This document shows, one piece after another, positions 20,070 to 29,042 of a stretch of DNA of 64,000 nt. Source of the DNA: Parenemella sanctibonifatiensis (GTDB taxonomy: Bacteria; Actinomycetota; Actinomycetes; Propionibacteriales; Propionibacteriaceae). A model generated the notes under the pieces. That model made no database searches and was not told where the DNA came from. It saw only the letters and a program-made list of their open reading frames with translations. Location of the stretch: contig NZ_NMVJ01000006.1 of NCBI RefSeq assembly GCF_002250565.1, positions 620,001-684,000 of the forward strand, in the 5' to 3' direction. The position numbers and the translations under genes were made by a program. Positions within the stretch are counted from its first letter, which is position 1, and every line of letters starts with the position of its first letter.

Positions 20070-20977
20070 CGGGCCGGCTTCACCACATTCTCCAGCGGCT
20101 CACCGGCAATGAAACGCTGCACCTGGTCGCGGATCAGCGCATCCCGGCGGGCCGGAAAGGCAGTGCTCAGACCGCCGACGTGCGGCACCAGCAGCACCCG
20201 CTCCAGGTCCCACAGCGGATGGTCCTGAGGCAGCGGTTCGGGGTCCACCACGTCGAGGGCGAACCGGAGCCGTTCCTTGGCCTGCTCGACCATGGCGTCG
20301 GTGTCGATGACGGCGCCGCGGCCAACGTTCACCACGAGCGCATCGTCGGGCAGCAGACTCAACAGTTCCGTACCGAGCAGCCCGCGGGTGTGCTGGTTGG
20401 CGGGCAGGACGCAGATCAGCACGTCAGTCTGGGGCAACAGCTGCGGCAGTTCCTCGACGCCGTGGATGTCGTCGCGTGCCCGGCTGGCGACCTTGGTGAT
20501 GCTGGCGCACTCGAAGCCGGCCAGCCGCTGCTCGATGGCCTTGCCGATCCTGCCGTAGCCCAGGATCGTGACCCGCTGGTCGGCGATGGAGTGGCCCACC
20601 GACTTGGACCAGTCGCGCTGCCGGGCATACCGGTCGATGTGGCGGCCCTGGGCCAGGGCGAGCGTCACGGCGAGTTCGGCGGTGCTGGTGTCATGCACGC
20701 CGGCGGCGTTGCACAACGCGACCTGGTCCGGCACTCGGTCGATGAGATTCTCATATCCGGCCGACAGGCCCTGCAGGAACCGCAGCTTCGGCATCTGGGC
20801 GACCAGTTCCATGCCGGCTCCGGTGACGTTGTAGGGCAGCACATAGAACTCGGTCCGCTCCACCCCCTCCGGCGCCGGTCCCTGGCGATACAGCAGCACC
20901 TCGACGTCGTCGGGCAGCGGACCGACCACCTCATGGGCGGTCGCCAGGTCGTGGTAGGGCAACATGATCGTGGTCAT
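20066..20977 (-). CDS. D-isomer-specific 2-hydroxyacid dehydrogenase
   Basis: The protein of 303 residues has the NAD-binding motif ILGYGRIGKAIEQRL, the catalytic Arg region VNVGRGAVIDTDAMV, the Glu in LDVVDPEPLP and the catalytic His in VPHVGG. The substrate is not predictable; it is much shorter than typical SerA and has no ACT domain. The ATG at 20977 follows GGAG; an in-frame TTG 24 bp earlier is possible. It lies 44 bp after hisF and is coupled to the GT87 gene by a 4-bp overlap. Confidence 0.9.
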   Translation of the reverse strand: MTTIMLPYHDLATAHEVVGPLPDDVEVLLYRQGPAPEGVERTEFYVLPYNVTGAGMELVAQMPKLRFLQGLSAGYENLIDRVPDQVALCNAAGVHDTSTAELAVTLALAQGRHIDRYARQRDWSKSVGHSIADQRVTILGYGRIGKAIEQRLAGFECASITKVASRARDDIHGVEELPQLLPQTDVLICVLPANQHTRGLLGTELLSLLPDDALVVNVGRGAVIDTDAMVEQAKERLRFALDVVDPEPLPQDHPLWDLERVLLVPHVGGLSTAFPARRDALIRDQVQRFIAGEPLENVVKPAR

Positions 20978-21021
20978 CGAGAGCTCCGTGTCAGTTGGCA
21001 AATGGTCGGTTGGCGAGGGTG

Positions 21022-21849
21022 TCAGCCAGCAGAGGTGTCAGTCGCGGGCATGGTCCGCACCGGGAAACCGGCCTGGGCCAGGCCGGCCTTGACCTGGCCG
21101 ACGGTCAGTGTCCCGAAGTGGAAGACGCTGGCCGCCAGGAGCGCATCGGCACCGGCCCGGGCCGCTGCCACGAAGTGCTCAACTGTGCCGGCTCCACCGG
21201 AGGCGATCAGCGGAACGTCGGTGGCCTCGCGTACCGCTGCCAGCATGTCCAAGTCGAAGCCGTCGGTGGTGCCGTCGGCATCCATCGAATTCAACAAGAT
21301 CTCTCCGACGCCACGCTCGGCGGCCTCCACCGCCCACGCCACCGCGTCCCGGCCGGCGTCACGACGACCACCGTGGGTGGTGACACCGAAACCGGACGGC
21401 TGGGCCGGGTCGCGGCGGGCGTCCACCGACAACACCAACACCTGGTTGCCGAACCGGGCCGCGATCTCGTCGATGACCTCGGGGCGGTCGATGGCGCCGG
21501 TGTTGATGCCAGCCTTGTCGGCGCCGCTGCGCAGCAGGGTGTCAACGTCGGCGACGCTGCGTACGCCGCCGCCCACCGTGAGCGGGATGAAGACCGTCTC
21601 CGCGCAGCGCTGCACCATCGCATGGGTGGTGGCCCGCCCCTGGTGGGAGGCGGAGATGTCCAGGAAGACCAGTTCGTCGGCGCCGGCCTGTCCGTAGGCA
21701 GCCGCCAAGGCAACCGGGTCTCCGGCATCGCGCAGGTTGACGAAATTCACGCCCTTGACGACGCGTCCCCCGTCGACGTCAAGGCAGGGGATGACGCGAA
21801 TCGCCACACCCTCCCCCGGGTCGGCCTGTTGAGTCTGGGATGAAGTCAC
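21022..21849 (-). CDS. hisF: Imidazole glycerol phosphate synthase, cyclase subunit
   Basis: This TIM-barrel subunit uses ammonia from HisH to close the imidazole ring in histidine synthesis. [19 protein letters not shown], the VGGGVRS phosphate loop, and [15 protein letters not shown] are diagnostic. The GTG at 21849 is chosen because TAGCCT lies exactly 7 bp before it (leaderless); this gives 275 residues, about 14 more than the family core. A GTG at 21807 would give 261. No other his gene is in the window. Confidence 0.93.
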   Translation of the reverse strand: MTSSQTQQADPGEGVAIRVIPCLDVDGGRVVKGVNFVNLRDAGDPVALAAAYGQAGADELVFLDISASHQGRATTHAMVQRCAETVFIPLTVGGGVRSVADVDTLLRSGADKAGINTGAIDRPEVIDEIAARFGNQVLVLSVDARRDPAQPSGFGVTTHGGRRDAGRDAVAWAVEAAERGVGEILLNSMDADGTTDGFDLDMLAAVREATDVPLIASGGAGTVEHFVAAARAGADALLAASVFHFGTLTVGQVKAGLAQAGFPVRTMPATDTSAG

Positions 21850-21892
21850 AGGTCTCAGGCTATCCGGTCGGTCGGGGCTTAGGGTGGCATCC

Positions 21893-22333
21893 ATGTCCGC
21901 ACGGAATCCCGGCGCCCACGATGCTGGCGGCCCACACCGGGACCGCAAGCGCCCCGGCCAGCTCGATCGCTGGGACGTGGCCCGGATGGCTGTTGCCGCC
22001 ATCCCGTCGGGTCGGGTCGTCAGCTACGGCGACCTCGGCGCGCTGCTCGGCACCGGTCCGCGCCAGGCCGGCCAGTTCATGGGGCAGCACGGCACGGGGT
22101 TGCCGTGGTGGCGGGTGGTGTCCCACAGCGGGGACCTGCGCAAGGATCTGTTGGAACGGGCGTTGCCGCACTGGCGCTCCGAAGGGATCGACCTCAAGCC
22201 CAACGGCCGAGGCTGCCGGATCCAGCACTACCGGGCAGACTTGCCGTCCTGGGCCGACGAGGTCGAAGCCGTTTCCGGCTGGCCGCCGGGTGGTCCCGAT
22301 ACCGTCGAGGTCGTCGACATCCCGGCGCCCTGA
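21893..22333 (+). CDS. Alkyltransferase-like protein (MGMT C-terminal domain, Trp at active site)
   Basis: This 146-residue protein has the DNA-binding fold of O6-alkylguanine-DNA alkyltransferases: [26 protein letters not shown] and the active-site region. The acceptor cysteine of PCHR is replaced; the motif here is LPWWRVV. This defines the alkyltransferase-like proteins, which bind alkylated guanine and pass lesions to nucleotide excision repair rather than repairing them directly. TAGGGT lies exactly 7 bp before the ATG (leaderless). It is divergent from hisF, and its last 106 bp overlap the convergent GT87 gene. Confidence 0.87.
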   Translation: MSARNPGAHDAGGPHRDRKRPGQLDRWDVARMAVAAIPSGRVVSYGDLGALLGTGPRQAGQFMGQHGTGLPWWRVVSHSGDLRKDLLERALPHWRSEGIDLKPNGRGCRIQHYRADLPSWADEVEAVSGWPPGGPDTVEVVDIPAP

Positions 22334-23640
22334 TCCGGTTCGGGCAGCGGAGTGCCGCGACGCAGGTCATCCCAGCCCAGCAACGCCGCCCACGCCAGGA
22401 TCGCAATCCCGAGCAACGCGGATACCGCACTCACCCACCATTGGTCGACGGTCCAGGTCAGCTCGACGTCACCGCCACCGGGCAGCCGGTTGTAGAAACC
22501 CAGGCACAGCCACAGCACCCAGCCACCGCACAGGGCCCGCAACGAGTCGGGGATGCCGGGCCGAGCCAGTGCCACCGCCATCGGCACCACCCAGACGAAG
22601 TGATGCGCCCATGACACCGGGGAGGCGATCAAGGTGGCGACGCCACCCAGACAGACCGCAAACCCGACCGCGCCGCGACGCCACCAGGCCACCACCGCCA
22701 GCGCGCCAACGGCGACGACCAATGCCGACGCCAGCACCGCGGCGCCGCTCGCATCCGGTCCGAGTCGACGCAACACCGCGACATGGATCGACTGGTTGGT
22801 GACATACAACACGGAATTGCCCAGGCCGGTGTCACCACCGAGCAGGCCCCACCAGTAGTCCCGCGACGCCGCCGGGGCGGCAACGGCGCCGACCACCCCG
22901 AACAGCAGGAAGCTGCCCACCGCACCCAGCGCCGTACGCCACTGGCGACAGCAGACCAGCACCACCGGGAAGAACAGTGGGGTCAGTTTGATGGCGGCCG
23001 CGAGCCCCACCAGTGCCCCCGCGGGCAGCAGGCGTACCGGGAACAACCGCGGCCCCGGCACCAGATCCAAGACCACCAGGGCCACCAACAGGATGCCGAC
23101 CTGGCCGTACCACAGGGTCAGGCTGACCGGATGCACCAGCTGGACCACCAGCGCGGACAGCAGGCTCAGCAGCCAGGGGCGTTCCACCCCGATCCGATGC
23201 AGCACCGCCACCACCAGCACGGCGTTGAGCGCGGTCCAGACCATCTGCGCCGTGGACCATTCGACCAGCCGCAGGGGCACAGCCAGCAGCGCCGCGACCG
23301 GCGGATAGAGGAAGGGCAAGCCGCCGGCAGAGTCGTAGATGTCCTGTCCGGCCAGCAGCTGTTCCGCCGCCCTGACGTAGACCGCCAGGTCGGCTGTCAG
23401 CGCCTGCCACGGCCAGCTGACCAGCCCGGTGTCGCCCGTGTCGGCCACCACCCCGAAGGCAACAAAGATCGGCAACACGCAGACCGCGACCACCGCAGCG
23501 ATCCGTTGCAGGACCGCGACCGTACCTCCGGTGGCCGGCAGCGCAAAGACCGCACGCCCGGCGTCGGCATCGGCGGCCTCGGTGGCACGCAACGTGACCG
23601 GGCCGAAGAAGTCGGTCAGCCGGCGTACCGTCGTGGTCAC
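22228..23640 (-). CDS. GT87 (DUF2029) family membrane glycosyltransferase, second copy
   Basis: The 470-residue polytopic protein resembles the GT87 protein at 18.7-20.1 kb: ALTADLAVYVRAAEQLLAGQDIYD, PFLYPPVAALLAVPLRL and SPVSWAHHFVWVVPMAV occupy matching positions. A longer N-terminus of about 40 residues precedes the first membrane segment. The GTG start overlaps the helY stop as GTGA. The 3' end overlaps the alkyltransferase-like gene on the other strand. The donor and acceptor are unknown; polyprenyl-phosphate-linked sugar donors are usual for the family. Confidence 0.86.
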   Translation of the reverse strand: MTTTVRRLTDFFGPVTLRATEAADADAGRAVFALPATGGTVAVLQRIAAVVAVCVLPIFVAFGVVADTGDTGLVSWPWQALTADLAVYVRAAEQLLAGQDIYDSAGGLPFLYPPVAALLAVPLRLVEWSTAQMVWTALNAVLVVAVLHRIGVERPWLLSLLSALVVQLVHPVSLTLWYGQVGILLVALVVLDLVPGPRLFPVRLLPAGALVGLAAAIKLTPLFFPVVLVCCRQWRTALGAVGSFLLFGVVGAVAAPAASRDYWWGLLGGDTGLGNSVLYVTNQSIHVAVLRRLGPDASGAAVLASALVVAVGALAVVAWWRRGAVGFAVCLGGVATLIASPVSWAHHFVWVVPMAVALARPGIPDSLRALCGGWVLWLCLGFYNRLPGGGDVELTWTVDQWWVSAVSALLGIAILAWAALLGWDDLRRGTPLPEPDQGAGMSTTSTVSGPPGGQPETASTSSAQDGKSAR

Positions 23641-26576
23641 TCGGTCGATCCCTCGGCTGCGACCACGCCACGGCGGATCGCATCGACCAGCTCATGGCAG
23701 CGGCGCCGCAGCGCCGGATCCGGGGTGGCGTTGGCGACCTGACCGGTGAAGTCGATCAGCTGCCGGATCCAGCGTACGAAGTCACCGGCGGTCAGCCCGG
23801 ACATCCCCAGCACCGTGCTGAGCGGGCGGCCGGCCGCCCACGCGAAGGCGACCTCGGCAAACCCCAGATCGAGCTCCTTGCCAGACTCGAGCTTGTGGTC
23901 CCGCTCCAGCAACCGGACCTGTCGCAGCAGCTGCTGTTGCAACCGGACCACCTCGTCGGTGCGGGCGTCGGGCATCTGCGGGCGGGTGTGGTCGTCAGCG
24001 CGACGGGACTCATAGAGCAGCGTCGACAGGCAGGCCGCCAGCTGCGGGGCGCTGAGCCCGTCCCAGATCCCCATCCGCAGACACTCGGCGGTGAGCAGGT
24101 CGAGCTCACTGTAGATCCGCGCCAGATGCTGGCCTTCGTCGGTCACGACGAGTTCGGCGCTGTCATCGGCGAGATAGCCCAACGCCAACAGCACCCCACA
24201 GATCCGGTCGAACCGTTGCGCGATGGTGTTGCTGCGTCGGCCCACCCGGGCCTCGGTGCGACGGACGTCCCGCTCCAGGCGAAGCGCCGGCTCCGCCAGC
24301 CGGGCATGGTCCTCCCGGTCGGGGCAGTCATGACATGGATGCTCACGCAACTCCCGACGCAACGCCTCGATGTCGGTCGGTACGCCGCCGGCCTCGTTGG
24401 AGCCAATGTCCGGCAGCGCGATCTCGTCGCTGGCGAGCTTGGCGTCGAAGGCGGCCATCAGGCTGCGCCGGTCCCGCGCCTCGCGGTGGTCGAACTGCTT
24501 GGGCACCCGGAGCTTGCCAACCACGTGCGGGGGCTGCGGGAAATCATGCATGCCAAGCCGCTTGATCTGCCGATGTTCCGTCAGCACCCAGGGCCGAGGA
24601 CCTTCGCGGTCCTTGCCGGAGCCGGGCCGCACCACGACACCGAGGCCGGACCACTTGCCGGCTGGGATCGTGATGATGTCACCGGCGGTCAGCGCCACCA
24701 CCGCCTCGACGCTGCGGTCGCGCCGCTTGGCCTTGCGCTCCTGAGCCGCGGCTGATTCGCGTTCGGAGATCTCGGCGCGCAGCCTGGCATACGACTGGAA
24801 GTCGCCGCGATCACAGCTGATGCCCTGCCAGGCCCGGGCGGCAGCTTCCTGCTGCCGGCGTACCCGGCGGGCGCCCCCGACCACCGACCGGTCGGCCTGG
24901 AACTGGGCAAAGGACTGTTCCAACAGGGTCCGGGCCCGGTCCCGGCCGAGCCGGCCGATCAGGTTGACGGCCATGTTGTACGTCGGCGCGAACGACGAAT
25001 TCAACGGATAGGTACGCCGGGCCGCCAGACCTGCCACCGCACGCGGGTCCATTCCGGGCTGCCACAGCACCACCGCGTGGCCCTCGACGTCGATGCCACG
25101 TCGGCCGGCGCGACCGGTGAGCTGGGTGTACTCCCCCGGCGTGATGTCGGCATGGGTCTCACCGTTGTACTTGACCAGCCGTTCGATGACCACGCTGCGG
25201 GCCGGCATGTTGATGCCGAGCGCCAGGGTCTCGGTGGCGAAGACCACCTTGCACAGACCCCGGACGAAACACTCCTCCACGCAGGCCTTGAACGCCGGCA
25301 ACAGCCCGGCATGGTGGGCCGCGATGCCGCGCCGCAGCGCCTCGGCGAAGTGACCCCACCCCAAGGCCGTCCGGTCGGCCTGCGCCAGGGCGCCGGTGTG
25401 GCGGTCGATCACCTCGTCGATCTCGGCCCGTTCGGCGGCATTGGTCAGCTCGATGCCGCTGGCGACCACCTGCCCGACGGCCTGGTCGCAGCCGGCCCGG
25501 GAGAAGATGAACACGATGCCGGGCAACAGGTGGGCGCGCTGCAAGGTCTCGACCATCTGATCACGACGGATCTGCGGTCGACCCTTGCCGCGGTGACGCG
25601 GGTGGGCCGCACCGCCGAAGGCGCCGCGCCCGTCCGGCTTGCCCTTGCCGCTGCGGCCGCGGGGGCGCCGGGCATCGTCACGCTGTCCGCGCGCCTCCTG
25701 CTTGGCGATATTGACCAGGTCTGGGTTGACCCGGGGCGGGTCCTTGTCCGGCAACACCCGGGCGGTCGGCGCCTCGCCGTCAAAGAGATCGTGCAGTTTG
25801 GAGCCCACCATGACGTGCTGGAAGAGCGGCACGGGTCGGCGTTCGGAGACCACGGTGACCACGGCTGCCTCAGGCTCGGCCAACTCGCCCTCGTCGCCGG
25901 GCTCGGCGGGGCCGGACTGCGGGTCACCGCCCTCGTCGTCCTGGTCGTCCTCGTCGTCCTGGTCTGGATCCGGCACGGCGAAGGCCGCGCCGCCGCGTAC
26001 CTCGTTGAGCCATTCGCCGAACTCCTCGGCATTGGAGACCGTGGCCGACAGACCGACCAATTGCACCGCATCGGACAGGCCGATGATGACTTCCTCCCAG
26101 ACCGCGCCGCGGTTGCGGTCGGCCAGGTAGTGCACCTCGTCCAGCACCACGTAACCGAGATTGTCCAGCGTCGCGGACTCGGCGTAGATCATGTTGCGAA
26201 GCACCTCGGTGGTCATCACGACCACCGGCGCCTCACCGTTGTGGGAGGTGTCGCCGGTCAGCAGCCCGACGTTCTCGGCGCCGTGGCGGCGGACCAGGTC
26301 GTTGTACTTCTGGTTCGACAGCGCCTTGATCGGCGTGGTGTAGAAGCATTTGCGGCCCGCATCCAGCGCCAACTCGACCGCAAACTCCCCCACCACGGTC
26401 TTGCCGGCACCAGTCGGGGCCGCGACCAGGACGCCCTTGCCGTCTGCGAGATGTTGGCAGGCCTCGGCCTGGTAGTCATCCAGCGGGAAGCCGAAACTTG
26501 CCGCGAATCGGGCGTACGCCTGCTTCGGATCCGGTCGACGGGGATCAGCGGCGGGCTGGTCGGTGTGCTCAGACAT
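23637..26576 (-). CDS. helY: Ski2/Mtr4-like DEAD/DEAH-box helicase HelY
   Basis: The 979-residue superfamily 2 helicase has motif I (APTGAGKT), II (DEVH), III (SATV) and VI (QLTGRAGRRG) in order, followed by a KOW/arch-like and a C-terminal domain as in Ski2-type RNA helicases. It is probably involved in RNA turnover or structure. The ATG at 26576 is chosen over an upstream extension because TAGGCT lies exactly 7 bp before it. A strongly acidic insertion (about residues 200-240, rich in Asp and Glu) splits the region between motif III and the RRPVPLFQHVMVG segment. The tatA-tatC-helY order matches other actinobacteria. Confidence 0.94.
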   Translation of the reverse strand: MSEHTDQPAADPRRPDPKQAYARFAASFGFPLDDYQAEACQHLADGKGVLVAAPTGAGKTVVGEFAVELALDAGRKCFYTTPIKALSNQKYNDLVRRHGAENVGLLTGDTSHNGEAPVVVMTTEVLRNMIYAESATLDNLGYVVLDEVHYLADRNRGAVWEEVIIGLSDAVQLVGLSATVSNAEEFGEWLNEVRGGAAFAVPDPDQDDEDDQDDEGGDPQSGPAEPGDEGELAEPEAAVVTVVSERRPVPLFQHVMVGSKLHDLFDGEAPTARVLPDKDPPRVNPDLVNIAKQEARGQRDDARRPRGRSGKGKPDGRGAFGGAAHPRHRGKGRPQIRRDQMVETLQRAHLLPGIVFIFSRAGCDQAVGQVVASGIELTNAAERAEIDEVIDRHTGALAQADRTALGWGHFAEALRRGIAAHHAGLLPAFKACVEECFVRGLCKVVFATETLALGINMPARSVVIERLVKYNGETHADITPGEYTQLTGRAGRRGIDVEGHAVVLWQPGMDPRAVAGLAARRTYPLNSSFAPTYNMAVNLIGRLGRDRARTLLEQSFAQFQADRSVVGGARRVRRQQEAAARAWQGISCDRGDFQSYARLRAEISERESAAAQERKAKRRDRSVEAVVALTAGDIITIPAGKWSGLGVVVRPGSGKDREGPRPWVLTEHRQIKRLGMHDFPQPPHVVGKLRVPKQFDHREARDRRSLMAAFDAKLASDEIALPDIGSNEAGGVPTDIEALRRELREHPCHDCPDREDHARLAEPALRLERDVRRTEARVGRRSNTIAQRFDRICGVLLALGYLADDSAELVVTDEGQHLARIYSELDLLTAECLRMGIWDGLSAPQLAACLSTLLYESRRADDHTRPQMPDARTDEVVRLQQQLLRQVRLLERDHKLESGKELDLGFAEVAFAWAAGRPLSTVLGMSGLTAGDFVRWIRQLIDFTGQVANATPDPALRRRCHELVDAIRRGVVAAEGSTE

Positions 26577-26601
26577 CCCGGCCAGCCTACTGCCGCGGTG
26601 C

Positions 26602-27552
26602 TCAGGGAACGTAGACCTCGAGCGCCCCGGGCCGGATCTGGATGTCAACCGGGGTCGGCCCCAGGTCCTCACCGTCGGCCATGCAGTAGAGATCCGATCC
26701 GGCCAGGCGCACCCGACTGGCCCGCAGCAGCTCCACTGCAGGATGGGCGACGTAATGGCCGCTGTACATCCGCGGCAACAGCCGCACCAGGGTGGCCTTG
26801 TCTGTGGGATGCACGATCGTCACGTCGGCCAACCCGTCGTCAGGTTCGGCGTAGGGGCAGGCATGCATCCCGGAGCCGAAGTACTTGGTGTTGCCGACCA
26901 CGACGAACATGGCCTCGAACGAACGCTGTTCGCCGTCGATCTCGAGGTGGTACCGCATGGGCTCGAAGGTCCTCAGTTCGGCCATCGCCGCCACGAAGTA
27001 GCGGGCCCCGCCGCGGGGCCAGCTGAGCGCATTGGCGCGGCGATTGACCTTGGCCGGGTAGCCGGTGGCCACGGCCGAACCCACCCAGCGAGTCGGTCCG
27101 CCGACCAGGCTCCCGGAGGTCGACAACAGGTCAACTTCCCGGGTCCGGCCGGCGATGATGGCGCGGACCGCAGCCTGGGTGTCATGGGCGTCGATGCCCA
27201 AGCCGCGACACAGGTCGTTGCCGGTGCCGCCCGGGATCATTCCCAGCGGTACACCGGTGCCGGCGCAGGCGTTCAGCCCCAGATGCATCATCCCGTCCCC
27301 GCCGAGTACTGCCAGCGCATCGGCCGGGCGCTGGTCGGTGGCGGGACGGGAGCCCGCCACCGCATCGGCCAACGCCCGCTCCGCCTCCGGGTAGGAGACG
27401 GTCTCCATCAGATGGATCCGCCAGTCCGGCAGCCCCCGGACCAGATGGGCGACAACCTCGGGCAGGATCTTCGCACCGCGACCGACCCCGGCTCGAGGGT
27501 TGGTCACCAGTGTCAGGACAGGCGTGTCCTGCGGAGCGGCGACTGGGTTCAT
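26602..27552 (-). CDS. Diacylglycerol kinase family lipid kinase
   Basis: The 316-residue protein has the DAGK catalytic fold: TNPRAGVGRG at the N-terminus, the nucleotide loop GGDGMMHLGLN, and PGGTGNDLCRGLG. Such cytoplasmic enzymes phosphorylate diacylglycerol or sphingoid-like lipids; some are polyprenol or YegS-type kinases, so the lipid is uncertain. It lies 8 bp after tatC and 25 bp before helY, in one likely transcript. Confidence 0.92.
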   Translation of the reverse strand: MNPVAAPQDTPVLTLVTNPRAGVGRGAKILPEVVAHLVRGLPDWRIHLMETVSYPEAERALADAVAGSRPATDQRPADALAVLGGDGMMHLGLNACAGTGVPLGMIPGGTGNDLCRGLGIDAHDTQAAVRAIIAGRTREVDLLSTSGSLVGGPTRWVGSAVATGYPAKVNRRANALSWPRGGARYFVAAMAELRTFEPMRYHLEIDGEQRSFEAMFVVVGNTKYFGSGMHACPYAEPDDGLADVTIVHPTDKATLVRLLPRMYSGHYVAHPAVELLRASRVRLAGSDLYCMADGEDLGPTPVDIQIRPGALEVYVP

Positions 27553-27560
27553 CTGAGGTG

Positions 27561-28400
27561 TCAGACCTCTGGGTCGAAGCGGGGCTTGACGGCCTTGCGA
27601 CGGTCGTGGACCCGACAGATGATCTCGGCGATCACATAGAGCAGTGACATCGGCACCGCCAACGCCAGCATCGACAACGGATCACCCGAAGGCGTGGCGA
27701 CCGCGCCGAAAACGAAGGTGCCAAAGACCACACCGTTGCGGGCATTGGCCAACTGGGCCGCCGACACGACACCCATGAAGTTGATCGCGCACACCACCAC
27801 GGGCATCAAGAACGCCAGTCCGAAGACCAGCATCAGCCGGATGACCAGGTCGAGGAACTGGTTGATCTCGAGCATGTTGGTGATGCCCTGGCTGTCGGGC
27901 GTGAAGCCCAACATGAAGGAGATGCCCTTGGGCAACACCAGGTAGCCAATCGCCACGCCCATCAGGAAGAGCGGGATCGAGGAGAGCATGAACGCTGCGC
28001 TCCACTTGCGCTCATTGGCGAGCAGCCCGGGCGCGATGAACTTCCACAGCTGGTAGAGCCAGATCGGCGAGGCCGCGATGAGACCGGCCAGCGCCGTGGC
28101 CTTGACCGCCAGCATGAACGGGGCTGCCACGCCCTGATTCACCAGTGCGGTCTCGACGTCCGGATTCTGGGCCGCCAGATCAGCGATCGCGACGTCCCAG
28201 GGATACAGGATGATGGCCACCAGCTGCCGATAGAAGAACGCCGCAATCACGGTCGTGACGATGAATCCCAACACCGACATGACGAGGCGATAGCGAAGCT
28301 CAGCGATGTGCTCCCACAGCGACATGTTGCCGTCCGGTGGGACCACCGGCGGCTTCAGCCACCCGAGAGACAGCCGCGGCTTGGCGACCTTGAGGGCCAC
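27561..28400 (-). CDS. tatC: Twin-arginine translocase subunit TatC
   Basis: The 279-residue membrane protein is the receptor subunit for twin-arginine signal peptides. LWEHIAELRYRL near the N-terminus, the FIAPGLLANERK loop and six predicted membrane helices identify it. The start is a GTG, 11 bp after tatA. The pair tatA-tatC followed by helY is the usual actinobacterial order. No tatB is seen nearby. Confidence 0.97.
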   Translation of the reverse strand: MALKVAKPRLSLGWLKPPVVPPDGNMSLWEHIAELRYRLVMSVLGFIVTTVIAAFFYRQLVAIILYPWDVAIADLAAQNPDVETALVNQGVAAPFMLAVKATALAGLIAASPIWLYQLWKFIAPGLLANERKWSAAFMLSSIPLFLMGVAIGYLVLPKGISFMLGFTPDSQGITNMLEINQFLDLVIRLMLVFGLAFLMPVVVCAINFMGVVSAAQLANARNGVVFGTFVFGAVATPSGDPLSMLALAVPMSLLYVIAEIICRVHDRRKAVKPRFDPEV

Positions 28401-28411
28401 GAGTCAGGCCC

Positions 28412-28693
28412 TCACTTGGTGTCAGGCGTACGCGACTCGACAACCTCGGCATCCGCGATGTCGGACTTGGTCTGCTCGGCGGTGGCCTCGTCGTGAGCGG
28501 TGCCGTCCTCGAGCTCCTTGTCCTTGTCCTTCTCTCGCAGTCCGGCGGTCTCTTCCTTGAACTCGCGGATGGCGCGGCCGGTACCGCGACCCAGACCCGC
28601 CAGTCGGGAGCCACCGAACAGGAGCAGCGCGACGACGAGGAGGATGACCCACTCCATGCCGTTCGGGAGTCCCATCACCATTGGTGTGAACAT
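28412..28693 (-). CDS. tatA: Twin-arginine translocase subunit TatA
   Basis: The 93-residue protein has a single N-terminal membrane helix (EWVILLVVALLLFGGSRL), the amphipathic helix after the hinge Gly (RGTGRAIREFKEE) and a charged C-terminal tail, as expected for the pore-forming subunit. The upstream ATG at 28693 follows GGAG; two in-frame ATGs 15 and 21 bp later are possible starts and would give the more usual short N-terminus. Confidence 0.93.
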   Translation of the reverse strand: MFTPMVMGLPNGMEWVILLVVALLLFGGSRLAGLGRGTGRAIREFKEETAGLREKDKDKELEDGTAHDEATAEQTKSDIADAEVVESRTPDTK

Positions 28694-28779
28694 CTGTCTC
28701 CTCTTTCCTGGTCTTGCTGTTGTTCTGCAGCGCCCCGGGGCGGGGCACTTCCGACAGAGGTCGTACCTGAAATCGCAGT

Positions 28780-29007
28780 CTATGTCCGGTCTGCCGTACG
28801 AGCCATGTCCGACTCGTCAGCCGTTACCAAGGTGAGACGTGACACGTCGATCTCACCGAGCAGTGTCGCCATCTCGTCAGTTCGCTTGCCGAGCACCTTG
28901 AGCTCGAAGAAGAGGTCGCTGGCCCGTCGCCACAGCCACAGCGCGTAGCAGACGAGCACGATCAGGCCCAGGACTGCGATCCCGGCGAACACCCACGGCC
29001 ACATCAT
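28780..29007 (-). CDS. Small single-span membrane protein of unknown function
   Basis: This 75-residue protein has one N-terminal hydrophobic segment (GIAVLGLIVLVCYALWLW) followed by a basic patch and an amphipathic, coiled-coil-like stretch (DLFFELKVLGKRTDEMATLL). TAGGGT lies 6 bp before the first ATG, which supports a leaderless message of its own. It sits between pafC and tatA on the same strand. Genes of this kind occur at this place in related actinobacteria, but no function is recognised. Confidence 0.78.
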   Translation of the reverse strand: MMWPWVFAGIAVLGLIVLVCYALWLWRRASDLFFELKVLGKRTDEMATLLGEIDVSRLTLVTADESDMARTADRT

Positions 29008-29042
29008 GGCCCCACCCTACACAAGGAAAACTGCTCCTCCAG

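Noticed and set aside
25077-27026. 649-residue open frame opposite helY and the lipid kinase
   Set aside because: It is the antisense of the helicase motifs and has no independent start signal or domain.
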